A stretch of DNA of 64,000 bases. Source: Portulaca oleracea. Its lineage: Eukaryota; Streptophyta; Magnoliopsida; Caryophyllales; Portulacaceae. Made by a program: the position numbers and the translations under genes. The notes under the pieces were generated by a model. That model did no database searches, had not been told where the DNA came from, and saw nothing but the letters and a program-made list of their open reading frames with translations. Of this stretch, positions 34,964-45,928 are shown piece by piece (positions within the stretch are counted from its first letter, which is position 1; each line of letters starts with the position of its first letter). Where the stretch lies: NCBI GenBank assembly GCA_029582165.1, contig CM055892.1, positions 9,827,254-9,891,253 on the forward strand, in the 5' to 3' direction.

Positions 34964-37900
34964 TGTAAAACCCTGAAAAATTCAATTGTGTTTACCGTTA
35001 AATTACCTAACGTGCGTTTAGTCCTGTTAATCTTTTACCTGTTCTCACACGGAGCTTTTAGGACATGAGTGAGTTCGTTGGAATTTTTAGAGTCTTAAAA
35101 ATATCGTTAGAGACTTTTGGGTATCGGTTAAAATTAATTGGGATCGGTTGTAAAACTGTTTAAGGAAAGGTGTTGTTTTAGGAAAAGAATAAATTGGAAG
35201 GGTGTTACTAACACCTAGGTTTTATTTGTACTAATTTTACCCTAATTTTATCCCTCTATAAATACCCTATTTGGATCCCTACCCAATAAACAAATACCCT
35301 AAAATTATTCATCCGCCGCAATTCTCTCTCTCTTCCCTCTCTCTCTCTCCTTCCTTTCTCCTCCGCTTCACCCTGCACTACGCACCACCACACCACCTAC
35401 CAATACACCACCACCGCTCCACCTCCAACCACCCTCTTTCCGACCCCGATCATCACCCCACCACATTCCGACCGTCGCTCCACCTTCTTCTGGCCGTCAC
35501 CGCCGCCAACCGACGCCAAGAAATCGACCCCCAGCCTCCCATTGCACCCCGACGATCATCACCATACCACCACTCACGCAACCACCATCAACCACCTCAA
35601 ACCGCCTCCTCTCACCAGCTTCTCGCCGCCAACCACCACCCCACCGGAGTTCGACCGCCGTTTCACCTTTTCCGGCCACCTCCGCCCTGCGCTGACGTCC
35701 CAAAGTCTCGCTAAAACCCACCCCGAGACTCCCGGTTTTGCTGCCCAGAACGTCTACCGCCAGCTTTCGTCGCCAACATTTCCCGACGCCCCCACCTCGC
35801 CACCGCCGACCCCGAGTACCACCCCGGTCCCACCTCTTCTAGCTTGGACCCATTGTTTGTGCTCTCTCTATCCTTCTCTCTCTCTACAAGTTAATATGGG
35901 TGTATTTGTGTTAGGATTAGTTTAATCATGCTTTATATTATTAATGTGTTATTAGAGTAGATAAACTTATATATATACTATTAATAATGGATAAATACAT
36001 GTTAGTATATTAAGTGTAATATTAGGGTATGATTAGTTTAATTTTTTTATAAGTTAACACTCCTAGTTTAAATGTTTATGTGTGATATCTTGATGCTTGT
36101 ATCAATGATTAATATTTCATGAACATTAATGTATTAATGTTAAGTTAAGTAGTGTAAAATATCATGTTATTGTATGTTAGTTTTCTTTCAAGAATATTAT
36201 CCATTTTGACAATAATATTAAGTTATTAGTAAGTTTCGTGATTTTATTAAGTTTCGTAGTATTTTTTTTAGATATTGTATTATTATTAAGTTTCCAAGTT
36301 ATTATTAAGTTATTGTATTACTAATAAGTTTTCATGTGGCTACTTTCATAGTACTTCTTTTGTTAAGGCTTGTATTACTATTTTAGAGTACCTATTATTA
36401 TTATTACCAAGTCCATGATATTGTGGAAACCTTATGTGTTTGTGTATATCTTGGTATTACATGTCTTTGGTAGGATGGAAATATTTTTGGGGTTGTTTCA
36501 TGTTGACATGGGAGATCTAGGAATATGTTAGGAACCTTAAAAGAGTGATTCCTAGTTAGTAAAGCATGCTATAGTGGCCTAGTGTTGTTATTGCATGAAT
36601 AATGACAATTTAATAATTTATGTGAATAGTGCAATGCAAGTCACGAGTTAGATTTTACATGAATAATGAGAAGTATGATTGATATAGTTTATGTGTGAAA
36701 ATTTCATGTATTCTCTTGTCCTAAAAGTCATGTATAGTACATAGTTTAAAAGATGTGATGTATGCTTCGCGCTATTGAGTTTGTAGTTAGATATACATGG
36801 TATGTGATTAGTAAGAATTTGTTAAGTGGGAAAGGGTAGGATGTACGCGAATTAGCTATCGTGATGAGCGAGTTTTGATTTTAGAAATATGTTCGATTAT
36901 TAGGTTCGAGCGAGGAAACGAACCAGTAGGCTCCGTGTGCGTCTTTTGATTTGAAGTGAAATTCGCCATGTAATGTCTATGTCCTAATCCCTTTGGGATG
37001 CCCTTTTATCTGTTTTGTGATTTTAATATGTTTTATGAAGATTGCATCCCGCACGGGGACTTTCTGTGAAGCTAGACTGTCTGATTTGGAAGTCTGGGAG
37101 TTGTTTTTTCTGAGTTGAGTAAAATGTGACAGTCTCTTAAACTCTGAGTTTTTATTCTGTTGATTTTTGAAACGAGGTTGAGTTTTGTTTGAAGTCTGAC
37201 GTCTGATAATTCATAAGATACTAATAATCAAAGTGAAACCATAAGCGGGTTGCGGGTAACGACCCTTAGACCAGGATTTGTTCCTGCAAGGGAGTTATCA
37301 AGAGATCGGGGAGTCCCGATATTATATCTGAGATTGTGCACGCATCAGATTCTGCTTCGACCGCCATCCATTCGATTCGAGGATCCGAGATCTGCTCGAT
37401 TCGAGTTACGATATTCTGGGGATAGGCAAATCCCGCCCGCATAATAAAATTCTGATTATTTTCTGAGGAAATGATTACTCTGTTTCTGATTTATGATTTA
37501 TGATTTCTGATTTCTGATGTCTGATTCTGAGTTTGAAAGTGTCAGTTGAGGTTTTCTGGAACGTTGTGTTTTTCTAAGTGGAAAGTTGATACTGTTGGTT
37601 TATAAGTTTTGTTATTTCTGAACTCTGGTTATTTTTGGGTTGGGTTTCAAATGAGTTGTAAAAAGGTTTGACTTGTTCCCCTCCCCTAAAATGGTTTGAA
37701 ATGAACTTTGAACTGTTTTGACAGTTAGGAGTAAACATTATTGAGATTTCCCCCCTCATATTGTGAATGTTTTGTTTTCAGGTGAAGATCAGTTATGTGA
37801 AGGGGAAGGGCACTAGAGTGAGGACGTTGGAGTTAGCCATTTTGATAATAAAGTTTAGTTTATGTTTAGACTTGAAGTTTAGTTAATGTTGTGTTTTGTT

Positions 37901-38114
37901 GTTCTAGAATTCTAAGTTCCTTTCGTGGTTAATTTGAAGTAAACAGTTATCGATTGGGGTTAGTTTTCCTTTCTTGCCTTGTATCTCTTCGAAGGTACGG
38001 CAGTAACGCCCAAGTAAATAACATAAGTTAAAAAAAATGAGTCTTCCGCTGTTAATGTTAGCCAACGTTTGACTTTGACTGTTAGTTCAGATCTGAAATT
38101 TTCGGGGCGTTACA
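34964..38114 (+). repeat. LTR 4 of the array (3151 bp)
   Basis: Same ends; TATAAATA at 35257-35264. It has a single 137-bp unit (36434-36570) and small deletions near 35065-35150. It is followed at once by the right target duplication ATTTT. Confidence 0.92.
36434..36570 (+). repeat. 137-bp variable repeat, single copy in LTR 4
   Basis: One copy, as in LTR 1. The outer LTRs thus share the single-copy state. Confidence 0.9.
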
Positions 38115-38250
38115 ATTTTATTGTCATGCTAACAAATTTTCAGTTTATAATTTCTCATAGGAATCTTGATATATAGTTATACTTAATATATTATTATGGT
38201 TTTGTCAGTGTCTCCTTAGCGTGTTCTTAGAATGACTTAAGCAGTTTTAT

Positions 38251-38527
38251 GTTACCAGTTTGTTTTATATTCTTATGTTTGTCAAGTTTTAAACATCTAA
38301 TATGCAAAGAGGTGAAAGATTTTACGTTTAGTTTAAATTTAATTGTAATATACTACTTAAACAATGTTAGGTTGACTTTAATTTCTCTTAAAATTGTATT
38401 TATATTTTTTTGTTACCAATGTTGTATTTTCTTATGTATGTCAAGTTTTAAACATCCAAATGTAAACAGGTGTAAGGTTTTATGTTTAGAACTAAAAATT
38501 TATTGTCATATATTATTTAAATATTAG
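38251..38527. repeat. 161-bp tandem repeat in the right Helitron arm
   Basis: GTTACCA...TTCTTATGT(T/A)TGTCAAG starts at 38251 and again at 38412. The second copy is incomplete. Diverged. Confidence 0.75.
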
Positions 38528-38721
38528 GGTACACCATACATATTAATCAACACATGCCTACACATTTATGTTTGTATATTTATTGTAAGTAATATAACAT
38601 CATTTATATTTTCTTCTTTCTAATATATATGTATATTTATAGTTTTTTCTTTGTATTTATGTTTATATTTATATAGATTGTAGTTGTTATTTTATAATAA
38701 TAAATACCTACATTTTAATAT

Positions 38722-38750
38722 CCCTGTGCATCGCACGGGTTTAAAGCTAG
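38722..38750 (+). other. Helitron 3' terminus: hairpin plus CTAG
   Basis: C22-C24 pair with G37-G39 and GTGC (38726-38729) with GCAC (38733-38736); T38725 is bulged and ATC is the loop. TTTAAAG and CTAG follow, ending at 38750. Confidence 0.82.
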
Positions 38751-40302
38751 TAGGAATGTGGAAATAATGAATGACGCATTTCTGATGAAGCAGGCGATGA
38801 GATTAGTGTGGAACCAGGACTCTTACTAGCGAATGTTTATAAAGCTAAGTACAAAGTGAGTTCGCCAATTTTGGGTGATGGGGAGAGGGTAAAACAAGCT
38901 TCTTGGGGATGGAAAGGACTCTCTGTGGCGGTGCATAAATTGAGAGGTGGTCTTGGAGTCCAGGTGGGAAACAGACGTTCAATAGTGATTGCAAAAAGCA
39001 GATGGACTGAGAACAAATTACAATGGAAGAATCCGCTAATTGAAAGGGAATGGGGGTCAAAGCAGGTAGAAGATCTAATGATGGTAGATAAGAAGAGTTG
39101 GAATGGAGCTCTTCTAAGACAATTGTTCCAACCCAAGTCAATAGCGGATATCATGGCGATTCCTTTAAGAGATGAACGGAGAGAGGACAAGATAATTTGG
39201 TGGCACTCCAGGGATGGCAAGTACTTAGTGAGAGAAGGTCACTAGGAGGGCTGGTGGATGGAAGAGAGGAGGAAAGGGAGAGAGGGATGGTAGAAGAATG
39301 CAAAGGCTGAGGAGGGGGAGGCTTTGGAAGCATCTGTGGGGTCTAGAAATTCCAACTAAGTGGAAAATTCTTTTTTGGAAACTTTATAGAGATGCTCTAC
39401 CCATCGATGACAATTGGAAGAAATGGAAGAAGGAGGATCCTGATGCTTGCCCGTTGTGTGGAAGAGAAGGAGCAACGTCTGAACATCTATTCTGATTATG
39501 CTCTTTTACTAACAACTTGTGGTTTGCAGGTACACTAGGCATAAAGGATGCGCAAGATACTTACAATCAAATTCCGAGACTGGCTCAAGAACTGGCTGAA
39601 TTATTTGACAAAATTGGATGGTATACGTGGGTTGCAAATGAAGATTTTTATGGCTACCTTGTGGATTATCTGGATCATGATAAATAGGGTTGTTTTCAGA
39701 AGACAACAGGCCCATCTAATGGAAGCTTTGCAAATCATTAAGGATGAGGTCTCCATAGTGAGCAAGGCTTAGCAAGCGGGTCGTGTGGAAGCGAAGAAGT
39801 TAATGAACGACAAGAGACAAAAAGACGGTCATGATCGAAGGACATGTTTTGTTGAAGAACGCCAGCCTATAGAAGCAGTCTATATTTGTGATGGTTCATG
39901 GTGTTCAAGGACCAAGGCGGCTGGATTTGCATGGGTTAATAGGATTGGATCACAAATGAATCGGAAACAGGTCATTCCGTGTTATGGATCAGCACAGGTC
40001 GAGTTACTGGCAATTGAAGAGGCATTGCAACATGCGGTTGACAGCGGTTATAGGGCTGTGGAGATCCATTCAGACTCAGAAAAAGCTTTGGCTATGATCA
40101 ACATGAATAAGTCGTCTTAGAGGGACTGTGAGGCCATTATCACAAATTGTTTGTTATTAAAAAGTTGTATTCCTTTGTTTGTTTAGTAAGGTCTCTAGAA
40201 ACTCAGTTGGAGAAGCCCATAAACTGGCTACTCTAGCCAGAAAATAAAGGCTTCCCTTGTAATTTTTTCTGTTTTTCGGACCATCTGCCAAAAAAAAAAA
40301 AA
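38751..40302 (+). pseudogene. L1-type LINE, right half: RT tail, zf-RVT, RNase H, poly(A)
   Basis: This continues the LINE frame broken at 18872. It begins RNVEIMNDAFL, then LLANVYKAKY and LGDGERVKQASWGWK (RT C-terminal region) in shifting frames. A zinc-binding RT-associated domain follows (KWKILFWKLYRDALPIDD ... DACPLCGREGATSEHLF, 39340-39495), then RNase H (VYICDGSWC, QVELLAIEEALQHA, IHSDSEKALAMI, 39870-40120). Many stops and frameshifts make it inactive. It ends in an A-run at about 40289-40302. On the family, L1-type LINEs insert by target-primed reverse transcription, which fits the poly(A) tail and 5' truncation. Confidence 0.85.
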
Positions 40303-40420
40303 GACCATTGACAAACACACATGCCTTAGAAATTAGCAACCTAATGAGTAATGAGAGAGTCTTTGGATAAATGTCTATTTAGCCAAGTTAAAAAGCATAA
40401 AGTAGTTTAGAAGCTAATAA

Positions 40421-40705
40421 GGCTATGTTCTTTTATACAGTTGGTTGCGGTGTGATAATGGTGCGGTGCGGTGGAATTTATAAAAGTGTGGTGAGTTGTG
40501 ATGAGTTGTGGTGAAAGTTGTGGTAGGTGGGCTAAGTTAAGAGAGAGAAGTAGAAAAGTAGAGGAGAAAAGTGAGGAGAGTGAAAAATGAAAAGATATAT
40601 TAGTAATGATTGTGGTGTGATGTGGTGAAGTACGGTGGTGGAAAATTAAAGAGTGCAGTGCGGTGTGGTACCACATAGCGACCTACCGCATAAAAGAATG
40701 GGGTC
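40421..40705. mobile_element. Tourist-type (PIF/Harbinger) MITE, 285 bp
   Basis: Inverted ends are GGCTATGTTCTTTTATACAG and, on the other strand, GACCCCATTCTTTTATGCGG. TAA flanks both sides (40418-40420 and 40706-40708), matching the 3-bp target preference of this superfamily. The interior is rich in GCGGTG/GTGGTG. Confidence 0.75.
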
Positions 40706-43044
40706 TAAGTAGTAATTGTTTTTCAAAAACAGTTTTTGACCAAAAATTGCTTCAAAAACAGAAGCTATAAACTGTTGCTTTTACTTCCTAAAAACTAACG
40801 ACGGTTCAATATGTGAAGTTCTTTGGTGATAAGTTTTCAAAATTTTGAATAGATATGTTGATTCCTATAAAGATGACATTTAAATATTTAAATATTATAT
40901 GTTAGAACCTTTAATATTATATATGTTAGACATTTTAATATTATATTAAAACTCTCAAAAAAATTTAATTATCTTATTCCTACGAATATGGTATTTAGTA
41001 GATTATTGATATATAAATATTTAATGTAAAGAATTTTATAGTTAAGTAATACCCTATATAGTTATAATTATAATAATAATAATTATTATTATTATAACTA
41101 TAACTATACGACTATAATAATAATTAACATTAAATATGATAATCGGTTTAAAAATTAATAAAAATAGGAAAATGTAAATAACATATGATAGTTTTACTTT
41201 AGAAAAATACATGGTAATTTGCAAAAGTTAGGTTAAACAATTAAATTTAGTAAAAATACCATATTATATGTTAGGCCAAATATTCTAATTTTGTAAAATT
41301 GATTATGTCATAAACTAGACCGAACACTTCAATATTTCTCCAAACATAAATTTTGTAAAAACTGTTTTCAAGAACCAAAAAACAGTTTCTAGAATTTTGG
41401 CCAAACAGACACTAAATTGCCACTAAACTTGTCAAAAAATCAAAATAGCCACTATTTTTTTTTTTGGTCCCAAAATGCCATTTAATTTGATAAAATTGTC
41501 CAATATGCCACTATAACCTATTATAAGTGATTAACATCTTAATTAATAAATTAAAACACATCATAACTGAAATAGAAAATGATTAACCTAAAAACCTCCT
41601 TAATTAATTAATTGACTCAAATCCTAATATACTTTGAAAATTATTTAAAAAAATATTACAAATAAAATTGGGGCCAAATCCGATGTCTAAAGTCCTCTAA
41701 GGGGTCTTAAACTCATTTTAGGCCAAGCTCCTTAAAAACGTCAATAAATAGGGCAAGAATCAGTCCATGTTCATTAAGGCAGAAATTGGTAACCTGTTTT
41801 GTCAACTTAAGGCCAAGTTTTGATTTCGTTTAAGTCAATGTTGAAGTCTTGCAGTACGTTGGATCATGGCTTGGGATGTTACCTTTCACAAGGGACAAGT
41901 TTGAGGGTCTTCTATAACCATTTGAGACGTCAAAGTCTTTATTCAAAGTGTGCAGGCTGGAGTTAAGGCACAGTGCGTTTGACTTTGGAAAGTCATATCT
42001 TGAGCTACACAATGTCTTTTGGGGTGATTTGAGCTTATGTTGGTTCAAAATGATTGAATTTTATGATCTAAAAGTTAGACTCAGTGTCATCTTGCATGTC
42101 CTTTAACTAGTGGGAGAAAGTGAAGAGTGCAACATATCAACTTGTTTGCTCAAAGGAGAATTCATATGTGGTGTCAAGGCAACTTGATTGCTTGGATTGC
42201 TTAATGGTATCATCATAAGAGGTGTCAAGAAGAGACAATGCTTGGGTTGCTTAAATTTTCGGTCCAATTTATGTTCCAAATGGAAGCTTGATCTTCCTAA
42301 TTTTATTTTTCAAACTTTTGCATCTTTTGTTTCCTCTTTTCGACGAGTATTTGGGCTTGGCTAGCAAGCTTTTGCTGTGTATTCGGCCTTATAAGGTTTT
42401 TTAGTAATTGTATTGGAAAAAAAAAAAACATTGACATATGATTTAAAATTTGAAGCTTTGAAGTTTTTCTCTCAAAAATCTTATGCTTCTTTATCCTTGT
42501 TATTAAGTTGTTGATCTTAACTAGAAACCTTTATAGATTTGTTGGTGGCTTAGCCTTTATGCAAGTCTTGGTGGATCTTTTAGTCTTGGGTGACGACTTT
42601 GTCTTTTGTCTTATTCATACCCTGGGAAGTCCTTATAATTTGATTGTGTTACTTCAGGGACGTTGACTCAAGCTAGTGTTGGTTCACCAACCCCCACACG
42701 CTCCAAATACATGTATAAACAGCCAAAAATAGAAGCATAATGTAACAAACTGAAGCAAACAAGAATAGCTCCAATCAACCTCCAAATGGACACCATATAA
42801 GCTTTGGTATCAAATGATCCATATCTCATAAGCAATGATTGAACTTTATGATTTACTTGAGCCTTAACGATCATATAAGAAGCAATATATCCATTTTAAT
42901 CATCAAAACAACCTAATATAAGCTTAAAATTGCATCCGATTAATTTCTATGGAACACCCAACTCATTTAGCCAAATTTCTAGAACAAAAATCACTCCAAA
43001 CTTCATACTAAGGGCCTGCCAAATTGCAGGGTAAATTGTTTTTA
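40706..43044. other. AT-rich intergenic region
   Basis: No gene recognised. A long A/T hairpin-like stretch (TAATAATAATAATTATTATTA) lies near 41060-41110. Short A-runs at 42417-42430 may mark old retroposed debris. Confidence 0.55.
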
Positions 43045-43500
43045 GGGAAATTGGAATCTAATAAACCAACATTTGGGGGTCCTTTGAAATAACGAACCAA
43101 CCTTTAACATTAATTTACAACGAACCAACCTTGTCATGTTAATTTTTCCAGCAAACCTCCGACGAGTCTCACTCGTCGGAAAGCTGACTTGGCGGTGGCG
43201 GATGCTGACTTGGATTATTTAAGAGCCAAAAAAAAAGAAAAACATATTGTGGCATGTGCTAAATTTTTTTTCTCTGCCAAATCACTATTCCCCTTTATTT
43301 ATTTTTAATATACACCTCACCTACCTCTATTAACTCCCCTTTTCTTTCTCTCTCTCTCTTCTCTCTCCCTAACACCCAATCTCAAATTTCACCTGACCCA
43401 TCCTCCCCGCCCCACCCCTAACTCTCACTCTCTCTCTCAACCACCCTCGCCACTGCCACCACCACCTCCACAACCTACACCTCACTCCCCCCCTCTCTCA
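43045..43500 (+). repeat. Left terminal inverted repeat of the MULE
   Basis: Pairs with 44530-45003 reversed. The inner end is a (CT)n/CCACC-rich tract where the two arms have diverged by small indels. Confidence 0.85.
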
Positions 43501-44082
43501 GAAGTGGGTGGGACTTCGATTTCAAGGGGAGAGTTTATGCAACTTCTCCCTTTTACTCTCTTTTACTGCTTCCTCACAATTCCTGCTTCTTTTAGTCCGC
43601 CACATGCAGGCCATCCTCCATTTTTCATCATCATCTCTTCACACAATCAAAATGGTCAGTCGGATTCCTCATTACTTCTCCCTTTTACTATATGCTTTTA
43701 TCTATCTATTTAGGGATTTTCGTTTGTTTATTCCAAATTTTTAAGCGTATTAATGCCTGCTTTTTACATTCATCTGGGATTTCGTTTTTAATTCTGGGAT
43801 TTTAGTACCCATTCAAATAAACGTCTTACTCCATTGAATTAATGTTCTGAGTTTAGATTGATTGAAGGGAATGATAAACAACCAGAGAGATTGTTACTTG
43901 TTAGGTAATTTGGTATGCTACCGTTCATGGGTTACTGATTTGAATCTTTATTCAATCTGCCTCAAGTTGGAAGAGATTAGGTAGAAGGAGTAGGGCTTCA
44001 ACCATCGATGGTCCCTCCGTATGTTGCTGGATCACCCGTTTTTATCTGGGTTATCTGAACCCTGTTGCTCCAATTGCGATCA

Positions 44083-44421
44083 TCATGAACCCAATTCAAT
44101 GTCTACAAGGTGCCCATTCGAGTTCTCTGACTGGGAATTAACAGAAGAATCAAATTCGTCATCAATGGAGGCCTTAAATTGTTCACAAGAGTCAGACATT
44201 TTGGGTCGGAGCTCCATTTTAAGAAGGTTTGAGCAACTGGGGCGTTTACGAGGAGTACGTGGCTTCCTTGTCGAGATAGCAAGCTGAGAATTGCTCGATT
44301 CCGATATAGTGGATGAAGGTGAAGAAGAATGGGATGTTCGGGTTGAACATGAGATAGATTTGATGATTTCAAGGTCAATTCCATACGCGGCTCGTCCACC
44401 ACCACTCAAACAAGAACTCAT
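44083..44421 (-). pseudogene. Captured gene fragment resembling the N-terminus of CIA2-like CCT proteins
   Basis: The frame starts at the ATG at 44421 with MSSCLSGGGRAAYGIDLEII, continues through a Ser-rich segment (SSPSSTISESSNS) and the basic block AISTRKPRTPRKRP, and is open for 112 residues. From memory, this order of features is characteristic of the N-terminus of plant CHLOROPLAST IMPORT APPARATUS 2-like proteins, nuclear regulators of chloroplast import and ribosomal genes. After RKRP the resemblance ends (SCSNLLKMELRPKMSDS), and no CCT domain is present. Lying inside a MULE it is most simply a captured, truncated fragment, possibly an internally deleted copy. The strand opposite also has an 88-residue frame, considered a shadow. 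Confidence 0.55.
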
Positions 44422-44529
44422 TTTGGAGGAATACAGTGATTGAACTCATTTTGGGGTTCAAACTGAGTTTGAACTTTCGCAAGATAGGCATGGTGTTATT
44501 GGTCAAATTTATCAACAAGGGTTGGGGGG

Positions 44530-45003
44530 TTGTGAGAGAGAGAGAGAGGGGGGAGGGAGGTGTAGGTTGTGGAGGTGGTGGTGGCAGTGGTAAGGGTGGT
44601 TGAGAGAGAGAGTGAGAGGTTTGGGGTGGGGGGGGGGGGGATGGGTCGGGGCTGGGGTTGAAATTGGGGTTGGGGGTGTTAGAGAGATAGAGAGAGGAGA
44701 AAGAGAAAGAAAAGAGGAGTTAATAGAGGTAGGTGAGGTGTATATTAAAAATAAATAAAGGGGAATAGTGATTTGACAGAGAAAAAATTTTAGCACATGC
44801 CATAATATGTTTTTTTTTTTTGCTCTTAAATAATCCAAGTCAGCATCCGCCACCGCCAAGTCAGCTTTCCGACGAGTGAGACTCGTCGGAGGTTCGCTGG
44901 AAAAATTAACATGACAAGGTTGGTTCATTGTAAATTAATGTTCAAGGTTGGTTCGTTATTTCAAAGGACCCCCAAAGGTTGGTTTATTAGATTTCAATTT
45001 CCC
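44530..45003 (-). repeat. Right terminal inverted repeat of the MULE
   Basis: Reverse complement of 43045-43500. Contains a G-run at about 44628-44640 not matched on the left. Confidence 0.85.
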
Positions 45004-45928
45004 AAATCACACTCAAATGCCCAAGAGAAACCTCACCAAGTTTGATATAAAGGAAGACCACTAATAAAACAATAAAGAGATTACCCTAAACACCACCATT
45101 TAAGCTAAATGAATAAGTAATAGAGAATTTCTTTGAAAACGATTTTCAAATAACCCAACTTTATATTCATTATATTCAAAAGTTGTCAAAAATTCTTCTC
45201 ACATCTTGGTATTTCTAGGGAACTCAAGGTAGGAGTAGGGAAAGCCCCTAAGACAAAAATGGAAGCATCATAAGGCCCTAAAAAGCAAACTACAATTCCA
45301 TCCCATCCAAGGGTTGATATAGCATCCAATTTCGTCCAAAAGCAATTGGAAAATGATAAAAATAACCTAAAATATATACAAATCAACTAAGAAAATGGGG
45401 GGAGGGGGAGAGAGGGGAAGAATAAGAAAGTAGAAGGAGATAGTGGGAGTGTGCATAAATAAGAAGTTCGGTTATTCTCCTTGCCATAGAGGAATTTGTG
45501 TTGTTCAAGCCTCACAAACCTGATTTTTGTAATCCTTCGTCTTCTTGAAACCAGCATATTCAAATTTTAGCCCAAGTGAAATAATCATTTTGCCCTTGAT
45601 GTGAAATTCCCCCATAATAGTCGATATAAGCTTCCATAGTTGAAACCAAGTTGGAATTGTTAAAAATTAACTGGGAATAATCTTTCTTTTATTCTTTTAT
45701 GAGGTTACTTAGTCCCCTTTGGATCTTAAAAGAAATTGAGAGCATTCCTAAAGAAAAATTAGAAAGGTTAAAATAAGCCTAGATCAAGGATGACAATGAG
45801 CTTAAATAGTCAATACTTAGATTCTAAGTACAACTTTTTTTCATTAATAACTTGATCACAAGACTATCACTCATCTTGAAGAATCCATTGGTGATACATT
45901 GGTTAGGTAGTTAGGTGATATATGGATC
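45004..45928. other. Intergenic stretch without recognised content
   Basis: A G/A-rich patch lies at 45395-45440. No coding signal. Confidence 0.55.

Larger units (their letters stand above)
19774..38114 (+). mobile_element. Tandem array of a gag-only long-LTR retrotransposon (4 LTRs, 3 internal domains)
   Basis: The unit repeats head to tail: LTR 19774-22919, internal 22920-24683, LTR 24684-27997, internal 27998-29763, LTR 29764-33197, internal 33198-34963, LTR 34964-38114. The whole array, and only the whole, is flanked by the 5-bp direct repeat ATTTT (19769-19773 and 38115-38119). Each internal domain has an initiator-Met-type primer site, one gag gene and a purine tract; no protease, RT or integrase exists. 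The GTTTCGAGGACGAAAC motif near the 3' end and the primer type point to the Tekay/Del chromovirus branch. Such gag-only elements with long LTRs are known as TR-GAG or LARD-like and rely on a relative for copying. Confidence 0.93.
18873..38750 (+). mobile_element. Non-autonomous Helitron carrying a nested retrotransposon array
   Basis: The left end is TCTATAAATATATAAAAG preceded by A. The right end is a hairpin (CCC-T-GTGC ATC GCAC-GGG, 38722-38739) followed by 11 bases ending CTAG and then T. These are the expected 5'-TC, 3' hairpin plus CTRR and A/T insertion site. The LINE frame continues across the two outer flanks, supporting the borders independently. Without the array (19774-38114) and one TSD copy, the Helitron is about 1.5 kb and has no Rep/helicase frame. 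Confidence 0.8.
43045..45003. mobile_element. Mutator-like element with long TIRs (Pack-MULE-like)
   Basis: The outer parts, 43045-43500 and 44530-45003, are long inverted repeats of each other, starting GGGAAATTGGAATCTAATAA on the left and (other strand) GGGAAATTGAAATCTAATAA on the right. Both contain the 21-nt inverted repeat around CCGACGAGT / ACTCGTCGG. The 1-kb interior has no transposase but carries a host-like coding fragment (44083-44421). A 9-bp target duplication is not visible (TTGTTTTTA versus AAATCACAC), so the insertion is old or was rearranged. Confidence 0.8.

Noticed and set aside
19774..38114. Regular long repeats as a satellite or CRISPR-like array
   Set aside because: Units have LTR ends, primer site, gag and purine tract, so they are retrotransposon units. 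There are no short spaced repeats.
39785..40120. Stand-alone RNase H-like host gene
   Set aside because: The frame continues the LINE order RT tail, zf-RVT, RNase H and poly(A), with stops around it.
44021..44287. 88-residue plus-strand frame in the MULE interior
   Set aside because: It overlaps the minus-strand frame that resembles a known protein start; no motif of its own.
43036..45012. 9-bp target duplication for the MULE
   Set aside because: The flanks TTGTTTTTA and AAATCACAC do not match; no shifted alternative fits.
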